DNA from: Ridgeia piscesae | Taxonomy: Eukaryota; Annelida; Polychaeta; Sabellida; Siboglinidae | DNA: 64,000 bases | Reading direction: 5' to 3' | Assembly (NCBI GenBank): GCA_025642075.2 | Contig: JAODUO010000434.1 | Span: 71,001 to 135,000, forward strand | Shown here: piece by piece, positions 53,371-64,000 of the stretch | How the letters are laid out: each line of letters starts with the position of its first letter | How positions within the stretch are numbered: the stretch's first letter is position 1 | Translations under genes and position numbers: made by a program | Notes under the pieces: model-generated | What the model was told of the DNA's origin: nothing | Databases searched by the model: none | The model's input: the letters and a program-made list of their open reading frames with translations, nothing else

Positions 53371-54726
53371 CTCCTGGAACCTTGGACTGGTTGTCATGTT
53401 TATTTGATGAAATATATATTTCTATGCGGACAAGAACTGTTCTATTCATCATCATTATCACCATCGTCGTCGTCATCATCATCCCTGTGCAGCCGTAGTG
53501 TCCAGTGGTTGGAAAAAGGCCTCAGCATGCTGCTTCCAGATCTGCCGTTCCGGATGACGTAATACACATCCTAGATGACGCTGCGGTCGCTTCGTATTCC
53601 CGGACTAGACTGCTTCCTGAAACTATGTTACTTTTAGCGTGGAGACATTCAACTAGCCATGGAAAATAGAACCAATATTGTTTAAATTTAATTTTGCCCT
53701 CATTGTTTGCAATTGTACCATTCAGTGCTAGAAAATATTTCTTCCTACTGATCCCCAATCACGTGACTGCGAAGGAATTACGTCACAAACAGCGCTCGTG
53801 AACGGCAGAGCCGGCGAAAACAAACTTTCAAGCTAATCGTTCGCCATCGAGACGGAGAATCAAGCCATACACGGAGAACATTTACAAGAAGTTACACGAA
53901 CATCTAACAGATAAGTTCAAGCTATATTACCATTAACTATTTACTTAACTTTTCTATCAAATTATCTTCGGCGTTCTCCCTGGAACAGTGGGTAGGGAAC
54001 TGACGTCAAACGAAGCCGATTAACAAGAGAGTTAACTCTGGAGAACATTTCCAATAAATTACACGACAAAATATACAATACCATATAACCTTAGCATTAA
54101 TAATTTCAAAAAAGATTGTTTGCTTAGTCTTGAGTTGACGTTCCATTTGGAATAGTAGGCGGGATACAGACGATGACTGATAACTGTAAGGACGTAAGCA
54201 AAGAAGGAAGGAAGGTGGGAAGAAAAGAAGGAAGGAAGAAAAACGGAACCCGATTAAGCCTAAGGACCAATTAATCAATATGCCTATAGCAGCATTAAGT
54301 AATTCACTTAAAGCGGTAGTGCTAGCGTCAGGACACGCCTCATCCAGACCAAATTACGTTTATAGGGCTTCGATTGAGAGCAGGGATGGTCTGGGGCAAT
54401 ACGTCATCATTTCTATCCATCCGTCCGTCAATCCATCAGTCATGCAGTCACTCATTCAATCAGTTCTAACTAACTCACTCATTCACACACGCACGCACGC
54501 ACGCACGCACACACGCACGCACGCACGCACGCACGCACGCACACAGTCAGCCACACAGCCAGCCAGACAGACAGACAACCAGTCTCGCATCTTCAACTGC
54601 ACTCCGTGTCTTCAACGACACACCGCTTCCTCCGCCCTTCCGCCTGTTCGCCTGTCCACCCACCGTTCCGCCCTCCCTCCTTCCCTCCGCCTGCCAGTCT
54701 ATCCGTCTATCCGTTCATCACCCCGG

Positions 54727-55300
54727 TAGTCAGTCAGTCAGTCAGTCAGTCAGTCAGTCAGTCAGTCAGTCAGTCAGTCAGTCAGTCAGTCAGTCAGTCA
54801 GTCAGTCAGTCAGTCAGTCAGTCAGTCAGTCAGTCAGTCAGTCAGTCAGTCAGTCAGTCAGTCAGTCGTCAGTCAGTCGAGTCGTCGTCAGTCGGTCAGT
54901 CAGTCAGTCAGTCAGTCGTCGTCGTCAGTCGTCGTCAGTCGTCAGTCAGTCAGTCAGTCAGTCAGTCAGTCAGTCAGTCAGTCAGTCAGTCAGTCAGTCA
55001 GTCAGTCAGTCAGTCAGTCAGTCAGTCAGTCAGTCAGTCAGTCAGTCAGTCAGTCAGTCAGTCAGTCAGTCAGTCAGTCAGTCAGTCAGTCAGTCAGTCA
55101 GTCAGTCAGTCAGTCAGTCAGTCAGTCAGTCAGTCAGTCAGTCAGTCAGTCAGTCAGTCAGTCAGTCAGTCAGTCAGTCAGTCAGTCAGTCAGTCAGTCA
55201 GTCAGTCAGTCAGTCAGTCAGTCACGCAGTCACGCAGTCAGTCACGCAGTCAGTCACGCAGTCAGTCACGCAGTCAGTCACGCAGTCAGTCACGCAGTCA
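54727..55300 (+). repeat. CAGT array 1, copy 2
   Basis: About 125 CAGT units with irregular GTCGTC slips at 54866-54945, ending in CACGCAGTCAGT units. The copy 1 counterpart (35928-36135) is about a third as long. Confidence 0.93.
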
Positions 55301-55639
55301 GTCAGTCCTTACTCATCTACTAACTAATTAACTCACTCAGCCAACAGCCAGTCGTCCGTCCGTCCGTCACTCACTCCCTCACTCCCTCCGGCCCTCCGTC
55401 CCTCCGTCCCTCCGTTTGACCGTACGTACGTCGGTCCGTCCATCCACACGTGGATGGGGTGGCGTGGTTGGGTGGATGGTGTGTGAGCGGTGGTTGGGTA
55501 GACAGTGGGCGTCTTCAACGACATTCCGTGTATTCAACTGCACACCGCTTCCTCTGCCCATCCGCCTGTTCGCCCGTCCACCCGCCCGTCCGCCCTCCTC
55601 CACCCCGCCCGCCCTCCTGTCATTCCGTTCATCACTAAA

Positions 55640-56290
55640 TCAGTCAGTCAGTCAGTCAGTCAGTCAGTCAGTCAGTCAGTCAGTCAGTCAGTCAGTCAGT
55701 CAGTCAGTCAGTCAGTCAGTCAGTCAGTCAGTCAGTCAGTCAGTCAGTCAGTCAGTCAGTCAGTCAGTCAGTCAGTCAGTCAGTCAGTCAGTCAGTCAGT
55801 CGTCGTCAGTCAGTCAGTCGTCGTCGGTCAGTCAGTCAGTCAGTCGTCAGTCAGTCGGTCAGTCGGTGGTCAGTCGGTCGTCAGTCGGTCGGTCAGTCAG
55901 TCGTCGGTCAGTCGTCAGTCAGGTCAGTCAGTCGTCAGTCAGTCGGTCAGTCGTCAGTCAGTCAGTCAGTCAGTCAGTCAGTCAGTCAGTCAGTCAGTCA
56001 GTCAGTCAGTCAGTCAGTCAGTCAGTCAGTCAGTCAGTCAGTCAGTCAGTCAGTCAGTCAGTCAGTCAGTCAGTCAGTCAGTCAGTCAGTCAGTCAGTCA
56101 GTCAGTCAGTCAGTCAGTCAGTCAGTCAGTCAGTCAGTCAGTCAGTCAGTCAGTCAGTCAGTCAGTCAGTCAGTCAGTCAGTCAGTCAGTCAGTCAGTCA
56201 GTCAGTCAGTCAGTCAGTCAGTCAGTCAGTCAGTCAGTCAGTCAGTCAGTCAGTCAGTCACGCAGTCACGCAGTCACGCAGTCACGCACT
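55640..56290 (+). repeat. CAGT array 2, copy 2
   Basis: About 150 CAGT units with a disordered stretch of GTCGTC/GGTCAGT at 55799-55960. The copy 1 counterpart (36450-36530) has only some 15 units. Confidence 0.93.
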
Positions 56291-56564
56291 CAGTCAGTCC
56301 TTATTCATCTACTAACTAATTAACTCACTCAGCCAACAGCCAGTCGTCCGTCCGTCCGTCACTCACTCCCTCCGTCCCTCCGGCCCTCCGTCCCTTCGTC
56401 CCTCCGTCCCTCCGTCCCTCCGTCCCTCCGTCCCTCCGTCCCTCCGTCCCTCCGTTTGACCGTACGTACGTCGGTCCGTCCATCCACTCGTGGATGGGGT
56501 GGCGTGGGTGGATGGTGCTTGAGCGGTGGTTGGGTGGATAGTGGACGTCTTCAACGGCACTCCG

Positions 56565-57130
56565 GGTGTTCAACTGCAGTTCACGTCTTAAACTGTAATC
56601 TGTGTTTTCAGATGCATTCCGCGTCTTCAACTGCACCCCGAGTCTTCAACTGCACTCCGCGTGTCTTCAACTGCACTCCGCGTCTTCAACTGCACTCCGC
56701 GCGTCTTCAACTGCACTCCGCGTCTTCAACTGCACTCCGCGTGTCTTCAACTGCACTCCGCGTCTCAACTGCACTCCGTGTCTTCAACTGCACTCCGTGT
56801 CTTCAACTGCACTCCGTGTCTGCAACTGCATTCTGTGTCTTCAACTGCACTCCGTGTCTTCAACTGCACTCAGTGTCTTCAACTGCACTCCGCGTGTCTT
56901 CAACTGCATTCCGTGTCTTCAACTGCACTCCGTGTATTCAATTGCACTCCGCATTTCTTCAACTGCACTCCGTGTCTTCAACTGCACTCTGTGTCTTCAA
57001 CTGCACTCCGCGTGTCTTCAACTGCACTGCGTGTCTTCAACTGCACTCCGCGTGTCTTCAAATGCATTCCGTGTTTTCAACTGCACTCCGTGTCGTCAAC
57101 TGCACTCCGCGTGTCTTAAACTGCATTTCG
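56565..57130 (+). repeat. 19/21-bp minisatellite, copy 2
   Basis: Same unit as 36825-37295 but about 28 units, with a different order of 19- and 21-bp variants. Confidence 0.93.
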
Positions 57131-58157
57131 TGTCTGGTATGTATATTAATTTTGTGTACATTGGTGATTTTACACTTTATTTAAATATAGGAGTACAGTA
57201 AAAAGAAGTGTGTAACTTTGTATATTTGTAAGTTGATTCAAGGCATCAACGAAGAAGACGAAGACGACGTAAATGAAGCATTGTGTACATGGAAAAGAGG
57301 ATATGTAGGGCGAGATTAGCAGTAGTTAGGAAACGGTTCCGGCGGACAGGCGGGAAGAAGACGCCGAGTGGGCGAAATAAATGTATAATGACAGGGTCAA
57401 TACGAGTATAAACTAATACAATCTTCGTGTACAATGGGTTGACGCCGGGGAACCACAAACCATAGTGACCGATTTTCGTTTCCTGATTCATACACTCCGC
57501 AGCATATTTGGTGTCCCCTTGTTAAGAACGTCATCGTGTATGGTTGCAGTTAATGATTAAACACTGGCGTGTTTTCAGAACGACATCATACGAGGCATGA
57601 CGAGGGTAGACGGGGGCTCATGATCACCAGACCCGCTGGAGGACAGACCCGGTCGTGTAGAGTTGTCTGTACAGAAGCCTTGCTGCGAGAACGGCGCCTC
57701 TGATGGATGCATGGGACACTGCCTGCGGACGAGCAACGACTGGATGTGACAATGATGCTTTTTTAGGAACTATTACAACAGATTCTTTCGAACTGTGTTG
57801 TTTATGATAAGCCAGTTCAGTGTGCGAACGTTTATGCATAATGCGTATAGGGACTGTGTACTACGTCATCAAAACACGAGAGACTATATTGGCATTCTAA
57901 ATGCTGCGTTTGACATAATCCGTTCTCTCTGCGTTTAAGCTATTCTAACCGTACGGTACAACGTGCCAGTCCGTTGTACATTTAGCGTAGTTTGAATCAA
58001 TAAACCTTGAGATAAATAACTCTTTCCCGATGTTGTGAAACTGTCGAACTAGTTAGCACGTTGGGCATTGCGTAGAGTTTGATTACAAACCAATCGATGC
58101 AAGAGTTGACGCTGCGGAATCGCTCATAAATACATTGTTGCGCTTACATTTTTCCAG

Positions 58158-58588
58158 CGTTATAAACGTTCCGGTTAACGTTTCTGCGCATGCGCGATAT
58201 ATGTAAAATCATCAATGTGCAGCGAAAAGACAAAGCATTTATGGTATAAATACTACGGGTTGTTCATTAGGATGTATATAACCTATCAGCAAAGTTATTT
58301 GTCGCAAATTAACACGAGACAAACAAGTTTTGAGACATATTTTGATAGCAAGCGTAAATCACGTGACAGTAGTGCGCCATAATCCGTGACAATGATTTAT
58401 TTAAAAAAAAACGTAATATTTTATTGCATTGAACGACATTTTAAGAGACTCTTCACAGTAATAATCACAGGAAAGTTAACGAACAGCTCGTGGCATTTAT
58501 ACCGAAAATGTTTCGTTGTTTCGCTGGACATTGATGATTTTACATTTATAGCGCATTCGCAGAAACGTCAACCGGAACGTTTTTAACG
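58158..58588. mobile_element. 431-bp palindromic MITE-like element, copy 2 only
   Basis: The left arm begins CGTTATAAACGTTCCGGTTA; the right arm's reverse complement begins CGTTAAAAACGTTCCGGTTG. The arms match for about 95 bases (ACGTTTCTGCG, ATGCGC, ATGTAAAATCATCAATGT). No transposase. Confidence 0.8.
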
Positions 58589-58699
58589 ACCGGAAAACTG
58601 TAAGGGCGACAACGTCCACCCCGGCATAGCGGATGGCCGTGGGATCGTGAGGACGGGTACTCCGGCAAAAACCGCCTTCGGCCCAAACCATAATACGTA

Positions 58700-58828
58700 A
58701 CCAATCCACCAAAAGAACTAGGGTTATGTGACACGACAAACCAAAAGTTAGATATTTTTTTAAATTATTTAAAATATATATATATATATATATTATTAAT
58801 TAAAAATTTTTTAAAAATATGGTGTTTT

Positions 58829-58876
<48 letters not shown>

Positions 58877-59230
58877 TTAAAACCTAAATAGCAAAAAATA
58901 TAATTAAATTTTTTTCCGGGTTTTTTCCTTTAAACATATTTATATATATATATAATTATATATATAATTAAAAAGTTTCAAAAACCAATTTTTTTTTTTA
59001 AAATATTTTTAAACATTAAAAATTTTTTAAAATTTTTTATATATATATATATTTTTTTTTTCAATAAAATTTAAAAATAAAATTTTAAATAAAATTTTTT
59101 TTTCAAAAAATTAAATTTTATATTTTTTAATAAAAATTTAATTTTTAAAATAAAAAAAATATTTTTTTTATTTTTTAAAATTTAAATATAAAAATTTATA
59201 TATTTTTATAAATATATATAAAATATAAAA

Positions 59231-59263
<33 letters not shown>

Positions 59264-59421
59264 AATTATAATATATATATATATATATAAAAAAAACATA
59301 TAAATTATAATAAAAATTTATATTATTTTATATATAATTTATATTATAATAGTTTAAACACATAAATACCTAACTTTGGGTTTGTCGTGTCTCATAACCC
59401 AAGTTCTTTCAGTAGATTTGG
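58700..59421. mobile_element. Inverted-repeat element with extremely AT-rich core
   Basis: The arms 58700-58757 and 59363-59421 are inverted (AAAGAACTAGGGTTATGTGA versus AAAGAACTTGGGTTATGAGA, then CACGACAAACC). The 600-bp core is nearly all A/T with erratic homopolymers, possibly a poorly resolved TA hairpin. Confidence 0.7.
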
Positions 59422-60346
59422 TTGAATCCTACATACGTCCCCAGCAAGTTAACCTTTCCGCTGGAATCACTACACAGACCGGTTTAAAATTGAATTTATA
59501 CTACAAATGACACTGACACTGGTATCGTTGTAAAACTGAAATGTTGCTCTTTGACATGACACACACAACAACGAGCCGCTAATAAGTCTGAATGGTAGCG
59601 ACTTGGTACAAATATAATAGTACTGAAATGTGAAGGCAGTAACGACACCGGAGATTGTCAAAATGACACAGCCCTGAACTCTCACTTCCCTTCTGTTGTT
59701 TGATACTTTGATCATAATCTCAAGTTATTTCGTGCAGTTGTTCATGGAGATTTTATTTGTTGAGACACATTTCTGAAATGAAGAAATATACGACACATGA
59801 TTGGCGTCATACTGGGGCAGTTCTGAAGAACTTTATACTTCCTGTCTGCGCAGAAAGACGGTTTTGGTTGTATGACCAGGGGGATATTAAGAGACCTTCT
59901 TTGTTATTACCATTTCAGCCAGGATACATTTCATACAGTTATTTCACATTGTACGGTAGCCAATTCATTTACTTAAAATGTTTGCATGAATCGCCTCAAT
60001 TGCACGAATTGCCTGTTTTAAATAGCTACCTTTCAGTTGGTCCTTACTGTGTGTATATGTATGCCATCTAGTGATGTTGTATAAACATTTACGAACACCA
60101 CAATGTGGCCGTTTCTTTTTATATTTAATGTCAGCACTGGGATGACATGTTCCTCTGCAAAGTTGTTCCATCGGCTTACAATCATTAATTACATTTATTT
60201 TAATTTTCACAACGCTTTTCCTTTCGTTCTGACAAGTTATCGACACAATCCCGAACGCAGGCACCGACTGATCGCTATTTGAAAATGCATTTTGCTACAC
60301 TGGTGGAATATCGCTGATAGCAACTCTACCAGTGTGGTGCATGTCT

Positions 60347-60627
60347 CTAGAAGATGCGGCAACTGCCTGTCGTAATTTGCCGCCGCCATAGCCTCCGGCA
60401 TGGCATCTTCAGACAGACTTTGCGGAACTGGATGACGTTGATGACGTCAAGGACGTAATGGCCGACAATGAGCGGCAAGAGTTTCCACCAGTTCTCCCGG
60501 TATTTTAACGGCGTGTCAGTCTGGGTGACGAGAACGCTGAAGAAGATAACGGAGACGAGATTGGAGAGGACAAGGAAAATCATGTACAGGCCTTGGTTGT
60601 CGGCGGTGATACAGCGATGAAGGATGA
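60347..60627 (-). pseudogene. DHHC-like last exon, copy 2, 5' truncated
   Basis: Matches 38708-38985 of copy 1 nearly base for base: both membrane helices and stop (60347-60349), and upstream as far as ILHRCITADN. At 60627 it runs into the 31-bp array, so the HC-x2-C-x2-C and NHSY part and the acceptor are gone. The copy 2 gene cannot make the cysteine-rich domain. Confidence 0.8.
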
Positions 60628-60639
60628 AAGATCACAAAA

Positions 60640-62125
60640 AATACAGTGCACTGAACATCCACTCCTCACGTACACGACACATAACACTAACCTACACGTA
60701 GCCTGACAAGAAAAAAAAAAACACAAACCCATCACTAGCACACACGATAACACTCCTACACGTGCACGACAAATAAACTCCTACACGTAGCACTACACGA
60801 TAAACTAAACCCACCGTAGCATGCAAGTAAAAAAAATACACGTGCACCAGATAAATAACCACACTAGCACTGACCGATAACACAACCTACACGTAGCACG
60901 ACACGATAACATAACCCACACGTAGCACTGACAAGATAACACAAAAATACACTAGCACGGGCACGATAACACTAACCTACACGTAGCACATACATGATAA
61001 CACAAACCTACACGTAGCACAGACACGACAACACTAACCTACACGTAGCACTGACAAGATAACACAAACATACACGTAGCACGGACACGATAACACTAAC
61101 CTACACGTAGCACTGACACGATAACACTAACCTACACGTAGCACAGACACGATAACACTAACCTACACGTAGCATATACATGATAACACAAACCTACATG
61201 TAGCCAAAAACCCATAACCCCTAACTTACACGTAGCACTGCCCTAACCCAAAAAAAACCAACTAGCATGCACGTTTAAAAACCCCCGTGGGACGACACGA
61301 TAACACTAACCTACACGTAGCACGACACGATAACACTAACCTACACGTGCACAGACACGATACCCCTAACCTACACGTAGCACGACACGATAACACAAAA
61401 CCCACCGTAGCACAAACGATAACACTAACCTACACGTAGCACAAAAACGATAACACAACCTACACGTAGCACTATACGATAACACTAACCTACACGTAGC
61501 ATAAACACGATAACACTAACCTATACGTAGCACTGACATGATAACACAAACCTACTCGTAGCACTGATACGATAACACAAACCTACACGTAGCACAAACA
61601 CGATAACACTAACCTACACGTAGCACTGATACGATAACACTAACCTACACGTAGCACAAACACGATAACACTAACCTATACGTAGCACTGACATGATAAC
61701 ACAAACCTACTCGTAGCACTGATACGATAACACAAACCTACACGTAGCACAAACACGATTACACTAACCTACACGTAGCCCTGATACGATAACACTAACC
61801 TACACGTAGCACAGACACGATAACACTAACCTACACGTAGCACAGATACGATATCACTAACCTACACGTAGCATAGACACGATAACACTAACCTAAAAAA
61901 GGCACGAAAACACAAAACCACAGTTGCACAACAGATAAAAAACCAACTAGCACTGACACGATAACACCAAACTACACGTAGCACTGACACGATAACACAT
62001 TACCTACGCGTAGCACAGGCATGATAAATCATCACCTACACGTAGCACTGATACGATAACACTAATCTACACGTAGCACTGACACGATAACACAATCCTA
62101 CACGTAGCACAGACACGATAACACC
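60640..62125. repeat. 31-bp minisatellite, copy 2
   Basis: Same unit as 39172-41545 but shorter. The stretches 60660-60960, 61200-61400 and 61890-61960 have dropped letters and A- or C-runs, unlike the clean units around 61430-61870. Confidence 0.92.
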
Positions 62126-62700
62126 ATTTTAGTACATGTCGTTGGAAAAATGAGTGTGTGATCCAATCGTCTTGCACCAAATACAATTCAGATTTTCCTT
62201 TTCTGCAGTAAAAGGATATTGGTAGTATTTGTTGGGTGTTTCCCCACATCTCCACACAGAAATTTAAATAAGGCAAAAAGACAGTTTTTGTATAAAATTC
62301 ATTTACTATTTCTACCAAGTAGATGACTGCATCTATGCATTATAGTAATACTTTTTGAAAGCTTTGATTGTGCATATTGTATATGAGCTTTCCAATTTAG
62401 AAGTTCCTCAATAAACAACTCAAAAACTTCGTGACCCTTAGTCTTTCGATATTAACATTTTGCAGTTTTATACAGATTTCTTTGTTCAGCATACGACTTC
62501 CGAATAGCATATAATTGGTTTTAGTTACGTTCACAGTTAATTTATTTACTGCAAGCCATACGTATAATTTTTCCAATACATAACATATTGTTTCATTTAC
62601 TCTACTGATATTACTATTTGCATGAGAAATATTAGTATCTGCAAAGATGATGAATTTACTAGATGAGATATGTTACACATATCGTTAATATATAGAATAA
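62126..62700 (-). mobile_element. Decayed reverse transcriptase fragment, copy 2
   Basis: Counterpart of 41987-42560. It keeps FLPYLNFCVEMWGNTQQ, closer to the LINE consensus (WGNT) than copy 1 (LGNN). The distal 400 bp found in copy 1 is absent. Confidence 0.75.
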
Positions 62701-62871
62701 ATAAACATCACCTACAAAGCACTGACACGATAACACATCATAACACGTAGCAGACACGATACCATCTACGATAATAGTATCGACATGATAACAGATCACA
62801 TACACGAAGCACAGACACGATAACACGTCACCTACATATCGCATAGACACGATAATAGGCCTACATCTCAC

Positions 62872-63669
62872 CTCGCATGTCCCACAGAAGCGTCGCTTTT
62901 CGGCTAACGGACCGTCCAAGTCTTTTATCGAAGCCGCGTCTTTTCCCACCATTGTTGAAATCGTACACGCACCTGGAAGTCGAACGAAAACACGTCACAC
63001 AGTGTAATGGGATTCCACAAATCCACGTTAGTCGCTAGAGGCGCCAATACGCAACTAGAACTAACGTGGATTTTTTTGTATGTTTTGCTGAAAGCTTGTT
63101 TAAATCATTCTCAATTAGTCATTGACCGTGCAGGCGCATAGCCAGCGATAGCTTGTATGTGGGCAACAGGGCAGCCGTATGTGTGGTCAATAGACAGAAC
63201 AGCCAAAACAACGCCATCTTGGCATTGAATTCAATCGAACATAAAATGTGGCATTTCTAATTTACTAAACTTTTATGATTCATTTGGCATAGTGGACATG
63301 GAAATATATAGCAGGATGTAATATAAAACGAATTAAAAGAAAAATTGTTTTTATTTTGAGTTAAAATGTAGAGGAACCTCAGTATTAATGTCGGCCTCGA
63401 GACAGGAACCCACTGACGGAGTCTGCGCAACTTTGCGTAATTTTTGCCGCGTTTCGAGTTTCGGATCGGGCCAAATAAATGGCGTAAGCATTTAAATAAG
63501 CACCCTCTCTACTGTATCGAATCTAACTGCAGTGCGAAGCAAGAGGATTACATTACAGCGGCATCAAACTTACTGGGCTCTATGCGGAGAAGTGCATAGT
63601 AGACACTACTGTACAGCGACATCATCACGACGATGACGAACGAGACGAATGGGTGCTTCTTGAATACAC
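62872..63669 (-). pseudogene. DHHC-like exons 1 and 2, copy 2
   Basis: Exon 63557-63669 (membrane helix) and exon 62872-62972 (FCGTCE zinc-finger start) keep the same splice sites as copy 1. They are only 584 bases apart here against 7 kb in copy 1. With the last exon truncated the locus is probably dead. If it is an allele instead, the break would be structural heterozygosity. Confidence 0.6.
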
Positions 63670-64000
63670 CTGCACACTGACGTCAAGTTAAATCTACTCG
63701 TGTCGCAACCAGAACATGTCTAGTCGTTTCGTTGACTATAAGGCAGCGATGACACATTTTAATAAAATCAAGACATGACAACCGCAGTCATTGAAACAAT
63801 CAGCTGAAATGGTTTGCCGTCATCAATAATACAATGATGTCCGTGAGAAGATATTGCCGCTCTGACTAACACGGCTGTTTTCACAGGCCTAACTAAATCC
63901 CCACATGGTCACCCATGACACATTTACTTTCTAACTGAACCTTGAAACTGAATGAGAATAACTAAACCTTCTGGTTCTTTGAGTGATTGATTTTTTTTAA

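Larger units (their letters stand above)
53546..64000. repeat. Large direct duplication, copy 2 (runs off the window)
   Basis: Begins CCGTTCCGGATGACG at 53545 and follows copy 1 to the end of the window. Specific to copy 2: expanded CAGT arrays (54727-55222 and 55640-56262), an insertion at 57721-59538 with two palindromic elements, loss of the 5' half of the DHHC-like last exon, and loss of the 6.4 kb that in copy 1 holds the TTAA element. Confidence 0.9.

Noticed and set aside
54606..56323. Ser-Gln-Val repeat proteins of 240-300 codons
   Set aside because: CAGT arrays; copy lengths differ greatly between duplicates and there is no non-repetitive domain.

Overview
This is a metazoan nuclear genomic window: split genes with GT-AG introns, CA/GT microsatellites, tRNA-derived SINEs, non-LTR and Penelope-like remnants, MITE-like palindromes and very many minisatellites. 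A marine invertebrate (mollusc-like or another lophotrochozoan or deuterostome) fits the SINE style, but the species cannot be fixed from the sequence. There is no operon logic, CRISPR or prokaryotic signal.

Region 1 (1-21,550, + strand) is the 3' part of SNRNP200/BRR2, the U5 snRNP helicase. I could place 24 coding exons (7-20,751), all with GT-AG borders and matching phases, giving about 1,216 residues from the first Sec63 unit to the C-terminus. Its introns hold SINEs, MITE-like repeats and tandem arrays. Region 2 (23,181-31,366, + strand) is a complete-looking seven-exon gene for a TRIM-like protein of about 620 residues: RING, two B-boxes and coiled coil, followed by three RRM-like modules of the PARP10/PARP14/NMI kind. 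Each of its six introns carries one or more tandem arrays, mostly of unrelated sequence.

Region 3 (31,400-34,760) is intergenic. It holds a 101-bp tandem repeat with five perfect ATGCAAAT octamers, a degraded SINE and a 5'-truncated LINE reverse transcriptase. Region 4 is a large direct duplication: 34,760 to about 50,345 against 53,546 to the window end. Each copy carries minus-strand exons of a DHHC-family membrane protein whose catalytic DHHC motif is degenerate (NHSY). The copies differ by array length, by a 1.8-kb insertion in copy 2, by 6.4 kb present only in copy 1, and by loss of the zinc-finger half of the last exon in copy 2. They could be a tandem duplication or two haplotypes joined in assembly.

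The 6.4 kb unique to copy 1 contains the most unusual object: a 5,120-bp element (44,197-49,316) flanked by TTAA on both sides, with ~110-bp terminal inverted repeats. On its minus strand it carries decayed exons resembling the cytosolic C-terminal (ballast) domain of the P2X7 receptor. A second pattern runs through the window: tandem arrays start at, or include, splice sites. The clearest case is SNRNP200 exon 21 (17,685-17,861), whose acceptor is copied about 11 times upstream and whose donor side runs straight into an array rich in GTGAGT/GTGGGT.
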